A stretch of 64,000 nucleotides of DNA, from NCBI GenBank assembly GCA_002450075.1, contig DJYJ01000015.1, positions 24,254 through 88,253 on the forward strand, in the 5' to 3' direction. A model generated the notes under the pieces. The model was not told the DNA's origin, did no database searches, and saw only the letters and a list, made by a program, of their open reading frames with translations. This DNA comes from Clostridiales bacterium UBA6981 (GTDB taxonomy: Bacteria; Bacillota; Clostridia; Oscillospirales; Oscillospiraceae). A program made the translations under genes and the position numbers. Below, piece after piece: positions 60,047 through 64,000 of this stretch (the stretch's first letter is position 1; each line of letters opens with the position of its first letter).

Positions 60047-60670
60047 TCACTTCTTTGCGCGGCGTGCCTTGTCGCGGCCGATGCTGCAGCCGGGGTTGGA
60101 CAGCAGACAGTTGTGCGCGCAGCCGCCGCAGTGCTCGTCGCGGCGGCTCAGGAGCAGCTGCTCAAAGGGCTTGATGCCGCCGAGGCCCGTGCGCTGGACG
60201 CAGTAGCCGCGCACGCGCAGCGCGTCACAGAGCGCCGCGATCCGCCGCGGATGGGAAACGAGGATGCAGTCCTCTCCCCTTTTCTCGAGACGGCCGATGA
60301 GCTCGTCGGCCTTTCGGCGGCTCGCCTTCCCGCTCTCCGCCGCGGCGAGGCCGAACAGGCCGCGCAGCCACACGAGAGCACGCCACAGCCACAGCGGCAG
60401 CGCGCCCGCGCCGAAGGGGCGCAGGGGGATCTCGTCGAGCAGGGGCTCAGCCTGCGGCATGCCGTCCGCTATCAGCTTCTCGGCCGTATCCCGCGCGGCG
60501 GCGCGGGGGCTTATATACAGGCCGCGGCCGTTTGCCGCGACCGTATGCCCCTGCGGCTCCCCGACGGGGCCGTCGAGACGCTTATCGCAGAGGGCGGCGT
60601 ACTCCTCCGCCGATGCGCGCGGCGGAAGAGAAAGAGCTGCTTCTCCGCTGCAGATGATCCAGATGCGCAT
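60047..60670 (-). CDS. histidine-phosphatase-fold-like protein with Cys cluster, catalytic motif lost
   Basis: 207 residues. The start RIWIICSGEAA occupies the place of the R-H-G motif of phosphoglycerate-mutase-like enzymes but has Cys-Ser-Gly, while a SHPRRIAAL segment keeps the second-motif His. The fold assignment is tentative. The C-terminus has a compact Cys motif (CGGCAHNCLLSNPGCSIG), so it may bind a metal or cluster. ATG follows GGAG by 9 bases. It starts 2 bases after the M20 peptidase stop, so they are an operon. Confidence 0.5.
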   Translation of the reverse strand: MRIWIICSGEAALSLPPRASAEEYAALCDKRLDGPVGEPQGHTVAANGRGLYISPRAAARDTAEKLIADGMPQAEPLLDEIPLRPFGAGALPLWLWRALVWLRGLFGLAAAESGKASRRKADELIGRLEKRGEDCILVSHPRRIAALCDALRVRGYCVQRTGLGGIKPFEQLLLSRRDEHCGGCAHNCLLSNPGCSIGRDKARRAKK

Positions 60671-60672
60671 TT

Positions 60673-62064
60673 TTAGAACTCCAGCTTCTCCAGCTCGATC
60701 AGCGCGAGGATATAGACCTTGAGCGCTTCGATGAGCCAGTCCTTGCAGGCCGCCTCGTCCACGCCGTGGATCGGACCGGCAAAGGCGGGCGCGGGGCGCT
60801 CGGGATGCTCGGGGCCGAAGGAAACGGCGTTGGGGAAATCGCGGGCGTAGGTGCCGCCGCCGATCGTATAGGGCTTGGCGTTCTCGCCGGTGATCGCGTT
60901 ATAGGCGTCGATGCAGACCTGCACCTCCGGCTTGTCAAGGGACATGTAGAAGGGCGTCGTGTCGCGCTCGACCGTGACCGTGGCCGCGCCGGCAGCAAGG
61001 GCATTCAGAATTGCGGCGATCTTCTCGCCGCTCGTGTTGGTGGGATAGCGGCTGTCGATCGTCTGGTACAGCCGTCCGTCCTCCATGCCGATCACGCCGC
61101 AGACGACCGTGAGCGGCTCGAAGAGGCCGTCGGATGCCGCGATGCCGCAGGCGCTGCCGTCGCTCGCGGCGTGGATCTTGGCCATGAAGCGCAGGAAGGC
61201 CTCCTCCCCCGCGGCGCAGACGCCCCGTTCGAGCAGATAGTCGATCAGCACGCCGATGGCGTTGACCGTGCCCTCGGGCATCGAGGCGTGGCCGCCGACG
61301 CCGGTGGCCGTGAGGTGCCAGAGGCCGTCCGGCGTTTTCTCCGCCGTGACACGCCCGGCGCTCTCCAGCTCCTCCGCCCTGACCCAGGCCTCGGCCTTGT
61401 CGGGGATGGCATTTGCGGCAAAGCCGCCGCGGAAATCCACGATGTTCTCACAGCGCGCAGACGCGACGGCGCGGCCGTGGTAGATGCCTTTCTCGCCGTT
61501 GCACAGCGGGAAATTGGCGTCGGGACTGAAGCAGAAGAGCGGCGCGGGATAGTTGTCGAGATACCAGGTGACGTCCTGCATGCCGATCTCCTCGTTTACG
61601 CCGAGCAGGGCGCGGATGGGATAGCGCAGGGGGATCTCATGCTCCTTGAGATATTTCAGCGCATAGAGACACAGCACGCTCGGCCCCTTGTCGTCCAGCA
61701 CGCCGCGGCCGATGATCCAGCCCTCGCGCTCACGCATGGCAAAGGGGTCGGCCGTCCAGCCTTCGCCCACCGGGACGACGTCGAGATGGGTGATCGTGGC
61801 GAGATAGTCGCGGCAGCCGCGGCCGCCCTCGCCGAGCTGGGCATAGCCGATCATGCCCTCGCAGTTTTCCGTCTGCAGCCCCATGCCGCGCGCGATCTCC
61901 AGCGCGGTGTCGAGCGCCTTGGCCGGGCCCTCGCCGAAGGGCTTGCCGGGCAAGGCGGGCATGTTTTCGCTGTTGACGGAGACGAGCTTTGCGATATCGG
62001 CAAAGATCGCCTGTTCGTTTTCCGCGGCAAAGCGGTCGATCTCTCTGCGCAGTTCTTCGTTCAT
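60673..62064 (-). CDS. M20 family dipeptidase (PepV-like)
   Basis: 463 residues, a di-zinc metallopeptidase. Visible: HLDVVPVGEGW (metal His, catalytic Asp), GRGVLDDKGP (bridging Asp), NEEIG (catalytic and metal Glu), SPDANFP, and the late HGVDE (metal His). The PepV type cleaves dipeptides in the cytosol. The start ATG 62064 follows AAGGAG by 7 bases (AAGGAGATTTGATATGAAC on the minus strand). Palindromic repeats lie just upstream. Confidence 0.9.
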   Translation of the reverse strand: MNEELRREIDRFAAENEQAIFADIAKLVSVNSENMPALPGKPFGEGPAKALDTALEIARGMGLQTENCEGMIGYAQLGEGGRGCRDYLATITHLDVVPVGEGWTADPFAMREREGWIIGRGVLDDKGPSVLCLYALKYLKEHEIPLRYPIRALLGVNEEIGMQDVTWYLDNYPAPLFCFSPDANFPLCNGEKGIYHGRAVASARCENIVDFRGGFAANAIPDKAEAWVRAEELESAGRVTAEKTPDGLWHLTATGVGGHASMPEGTVNAIGVLIDYLLERGVCAAGEEAFLRFMAKIHAASDGSACGIAASDGLFEPLTVVCGVIGMEDGRLYQTIDSRYPTNTSGEKIAAILNALAAGAATVTVERDTTPFYMSLDKPEVQVCIDAYNAITGENAKPYTIGGGTYARDFPNAVSFGPEHPERPAPAFAGPIHGVDEAACKDWLIEALKVYILALIELEKLEF

Positions 62065-62085
62065 ATCAAATCTCCTTCCTTATAG

Positions 62086-62133
62086 CCTTCCCCGCCTGCG
62101 GGGAAGGTGTCGGACTCTGTCCGACGGATGAGG
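62086..62133. repeat. palindromic repeat of the CCTCATCCGTC family, copy B
   Basis: On the minus strand: CCTCATCCGTC, hairpin GGAC/GTCC, GACA, then CCTTCCCCGC/GCGGGGAAGG. The leading TTCCTTCCTT-TAG stretch is shared with copy C, so B and C arose by a tandem duplication of about 63 bases. Confidence 0.85.
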
Positions 62134-62148
62134 TTTCCTTCCTTTTAG

Positions 62149-62195
62149 CCTTCCCCGCTTGCGGGGAAGGAGGACCGCGTCAGCGGTGGATGAGG
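62149..62195. repeat. palindromic repeat of the CCTCATCCGTC family, copy C
   Basis: CCTCATCC, hairpin ACCGCTGA../..CGCGGT, then CCTTCCCCGC/GCGGGGAAGG (minus strand). Copies A, B and C differ in the small hairpin, but each keeps it paired. Confidence 0.8.
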
Positions 62196-62267
62196 TCTCC
62201 TTCTTTGAGAAAAAAGAATATTTCAGTAGTTTGATGATAGCATCACGCTCTTTGGATTGCAAGCAAG

Positions 62268-62303
62268 AAAACCGGAGCGGAAAACGATGTTCCCCGCCCC
62301 GGC
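62268..62303 (-). terminator. plsY terminator
   Basis: Minus strand: GCCGGGGCGG arm, then CCGCTCCGGT with wobble pairing and TTTTC after. The remaining gap 62196-62267 shows nothing else. Confidence 0.65.
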
Positions 62304-62330
62304 TGAAAACGAAACTCTAAAAGCTAAAAA

Positions 62331-62930
62331 CTACTTGGTATCGGCCGCCTTGAAGTCCGGCTCCGTGCCCTCGGACAGACGCTTGATGTTGGCGCGATGC
62401 TGGAAGACCGCGAGCACGGCGGCGTAGATCGCGAGCAACAGCTTCGGCAGAGGAACGGCAAAAATCAGCGCAAATGCCACGATCGCAACAGCCGCGCACA
62501 GCGAGCCGAACGATGCCTTTTTTGACAGGAAAGCCGCGATCAGGAAGACCGCGACGATCCCCGCGAATATGCGCCAATCGATCATCAGACCGATCGCCGC
62601 GCCGACGGAGATCCCCTTGCCGCCGCGGAAGTCATAGAAAAGCGGGAAGCAGTGGCCGGTCGTGCAGGCCATGCCGCCCGCCATCAGCCCCCAGTCTCCG
62701 CAGAGACGCCAGCCGACGTACATGACGATGACGGCCTTGAGAAAATCGCCCGCCAGTGTCGCAAAGCCGGCAAGCAATCCGAACGAGCGCGCCATGTTGG
62801 TCGCCCCGGCGTTGCCGCTTCCCTTTTTGCGGATATCCACGCCGAAGGCCCGGGAGAGGATGATCGAGATGCTGACCGAGCCGAGCAGATAGCCGCCTAC
62901 ACAAATAAAGATATATTTCAGAATGTCCAT
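62331..62930 (-). CDS. plsY: acyl-phosphate:glycerol-3-phosphate acyltransferase
   Basis: 199 residues, five predicted helices. PlsY motifs: YLLGSVSISI, KKGSGNAGATNMARSFG, and HCFPLFYDFRGGKGIS. It transfers an acyl group from acyl-phosphate to glycerol-3-phosphate, the first step of phospholipid synthesis. ATG 62930 follows AGGAATC; the longer frame to 62993 begins inside the promoter. Monocistronic; promoter and terminator are recognisable. Confidence 0.95.
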   Translation of the reverse strand: MDILKYIFICVGGYLLGSVSISIILSRAFGVDIRKKGSGNAGATNMARSFGLLAGFATLAGDFLKAVIVMYVGWRLCGDWGLMAGGMACTTGHCFPLFYDFRGGKGISVGAAIGLMIDWRIFAGIVAVFLIAAFLSKKASFGSLCAAVAIVAFALIFAVPLPKLLLAIYAAVLAVFQHRANIKRLSEGTEPDFKAADTK

Positions 62931-62964
62931 GACAGATTCCTGATTTCCTGATTTGGTAGATTGT

Positions 62965-62993
62965 ATTATACCGCTCCGGGGATCGCTTTTCAA
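62965..62993 (-). promoter_or_regulatory. plsY promoter
   Basis: Minus strand TTGAAA (62993-62988), 17-base spacer, perfect TATAAT (62970-62965). Confidence 0.88.
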
Positions 62994-63031
62994 GGCGCGC
63001 GGGCAATCGTTAATATTTTGTCCATTTATCC

Positions 63032-63060
63032 TTGACTTTTCGGCCGAAAAGCGGCACGAT
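63032..63060 (+). promoter_or_regulatory. glycosylase promoter with palindrome in the spacer
   Basis: TTGACT 63032-63037, 17-base spacer, CACGAT 63055-63060 (weak -10). The perfect 16-base palindrome CTTTTCGGCCGAAAAG (63036-63051) lies in the spacer, as a repressor operator would. Confidence 0.55.
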
Positions 63061-63091
63061 TAGGCAGAAGAAGGAGAAGGAGGCGACCATA

Positions 63092-63598
63092 GTGGAAACC
63101 CGTCAGGACGGCTGGGAGCACGTCGTGCACGGCTTCGCGCCGATCTATGACGCGCGCTCGCGCGTGCTCGTGCTCGGCACGCTGCCAAGCGTGAAATCCC
63201 GCGAGGAGAACTTTTATTACGGCCATGCGCGCAACCGCTTCTGGCAGGTGCTCGCCGCGGTGTTCGACGCTCCCGTGCCGCAGAGCGTCGCGGAAAAGAA
63301 GGAACTGCTGCTCTCTTGCGGTGTCGCGCTGTGGGACGTGGTCGGGGCCTGCGACATCCGCCGCTCGGCCGACAGCACGATCCGAAACGTCATGGCGAAC
63401 GATCCCCGGCCGATCCTCGCCGCGGCGCCGATCCGCGCGATCTATACGAACGGTGCCAAGGCCTTTGAGCTTTACCGAAAGCATCTGCTCCCGCTCACCG
63501 GGATCGAGGCGGTGCGGCTTCCCTCGACCTCTCCGGCCAACGCCGCGTGCGGCACCGAAGCGCTGGTAGCGGCCTGGCGCGTGCTTCGCCGGGAATGA
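63092..63598 (+). CDS. DNA-deoxyinosine glycosylase (uracil-DNA glycosylase superfamily)
   Basis: 168 residues. Signature of the hypoxanthine-DNA glycosylase family: LGTLPSVKSREENFYYGHAR then NRFWQVL, and the C-terminal RLPSTSPANA strand-loop. It excises deaminated bases (deoxyinosine, in some members uracil). The start is GTG 63092, 8 bases after GAAGGAGG; a longer frame begins with TTG in the promoter. Its promoter has a palindrome in the spacer, hinting at regulated repair. Confidence 0.86.
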   Translation: METRQDGWEHVVHGFAPIYDARSRVLVLGTLPSVKSREENFYYGHARNRFWQVLAAVFDAPVPQSVAEKKELLLSCGVALWDVVGACDIRRSADSTIRNVMANDPRPILAAAPIRAIYTNGAKAFELYRKHLLPLTGIEAVRLPSTSPANAACGTEALVAAWRVLRRE

Positions 63599-63653
63599 AT
63601 TGTTAAAATTTTTTCAAATCCGCATCTTTGTGATAGCAATTCCCGAAGCCGTG

Positions 63654-63662
63654 TGCTATACT
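63654..63662 (+). promoter_or_regulatory. pckA extended -10 promoter
   Basis: TGCTATACT (TATACT 63657-63662) with TG upstream and no clear -35. Confidence 0.5.
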
Positions 63663-63726
63663 CGGGCTATGAGATACCGCGCAACGACCCCAGCATCTCA
63701 CATTTTTCATGAAAGAGGTATTGTAT

Positions 63727-64000
63727 ATGGCACTGGATCTGACCAAATACGGGATCACCGGCGCAAGCGAGATCGTCTATAACCCCTCCTACGAGCTTCT
63801 GTTCGAGGAAGAGATGAAGAGCGGTCTTGAGGGATACGAGGTCGGCAAGCTCACCGAGCTCGACGCCGTCAACGTCATGACCGGCATTTACACCGGCCGC
63901 TCCCCCAAGGACAAGTATATCGTCGTAGACGAAAATTCCCGCGACACCGTGTGGTGGACCACCCCGGAATACAAGAACGACAACCACCCCATGAGCGAGG
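63727..64000 (+). CDS. pckA: phosphoenolpyruvate carboxykinase (ATP), 5' part
   Basis: The first 91 codons only; the gene continues beyond the window. The start [20 protein letters not shown] and [14 protein letters not shown] (the first active-site segment) identify the ATP-type enzyme, which interconverts oxaloacetate and PEP. In anaerobes it often runs toward oxaloacetate. GAAAGAGG before the ATG, close behind an extended -10 promoter. Confidence 0.95.
   Translation, partial: MALDLTKYGITGASEIVYNPSYELLFEEEMKSGLEGYEVGKLTELDAVNVMTGIYTGRSPKDKYIVVDENSRDTVWWTTPEYKNDNHPMSE

Noticed and set aside
62086..62195. Tandem repeats as a possible CRISPR array
   Set aside because: Only two units, palindromic, no unique spacers of even length and no cas genes.

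Overview
The window is a contiguous piece of a high-GC Firmicutes chromosome, most likely a gut clostridium of the Oscillospiraceae type. This is inferred from T-box and attenuator leaders, AGGAGG-type ribosome binding sites, type III glutamine synthetase, PlsY, MntR, hybrid sensor kinases with the HDIRTPMNAIIG box, ATP-dependent 2-hydroxyacyl-CoA dehydratase-type genes, and short palindromic CCTTCCCC/GGGGAAGG repeats. The species cannot be named from the sequence. I saw no rRNA, tRNA, CRISPR or prophage genes.

Layout. 1-2.1 kb: end of a membrane-anchored C-type-lectin-fold protein and an LCP cell-wall ligase. 2.1-2.8 kb: hairpin-rich non-coding DNA with a small mobile-element remnant. 2.8-6.6 kb: a solute-binding lipoprotein coupled to a hybrid histidine kinase. 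7-9.7 kb: a 58-residue protein, HU, a MarR regulator and a sodium:solute symporter. 10-12.3 kb: zinc-ribbon membrane protein and lipoprotein. 12.4-26.0 kb: nine same-strand genes with signalling and conflict-type domains. These are two DNA-binding regulators, a Ser/Thr kinase-TM-LRR protein, an HD-RyR protein, an unknown protein, three consecutive proteins of TIR-like-TM design (two carrying LRRs), and a SLOG protein with a SLATT/4TM-like membrane domain. Their junctions overlap or are short, and the topology puts TIR or kinase domains inside and LRRs outside. This is the best candidate here for an undescribed system.

26.3-39.7 kb is a nitrogen and glutamine hub: guaA, pyrG, a LysR regulator, asnB behind a T-box leader that fits tRNA-Asn, two tandem 20-21-residue micro-ORFs, an amt-PII fusion with an attenuator, nadE, a frameshifted glnN and glmS. 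39.8-41.1 kb is a scar with a LexA-like fragment and an IS1182-type transposase remnant. 41.1-51.5 kb holds mntR, an M18 aminopeptidase, a tsaC-coaE fusion, prfA, a beta-helix lipoprotein, tmcAL, ackA and an O-antigen-ligase-like protein.

51.6-57.3 kb is an operon for an oxygen-sensitive ATP-driven reductase or dehydratase: a CooC-like ATPase, two HgdB/HgdA-like subunits, an HgdC-like activator, a 55-residue membrane protein and a Cys-motif protein. 57.6-64 kb holds tspO, a small membrane protein, a NifX-like protein next to an Mrp/NBP35 ATPase, a phosphatase-like protein with a Cys tail, an M20 dipeptidase, plsY, a DNA glycosylase and the start of pckA.

Most intergenic spaces carry strong bidirectional hairpin terminators and recognisable -35/-10 promoters, which helped fix several start codons.
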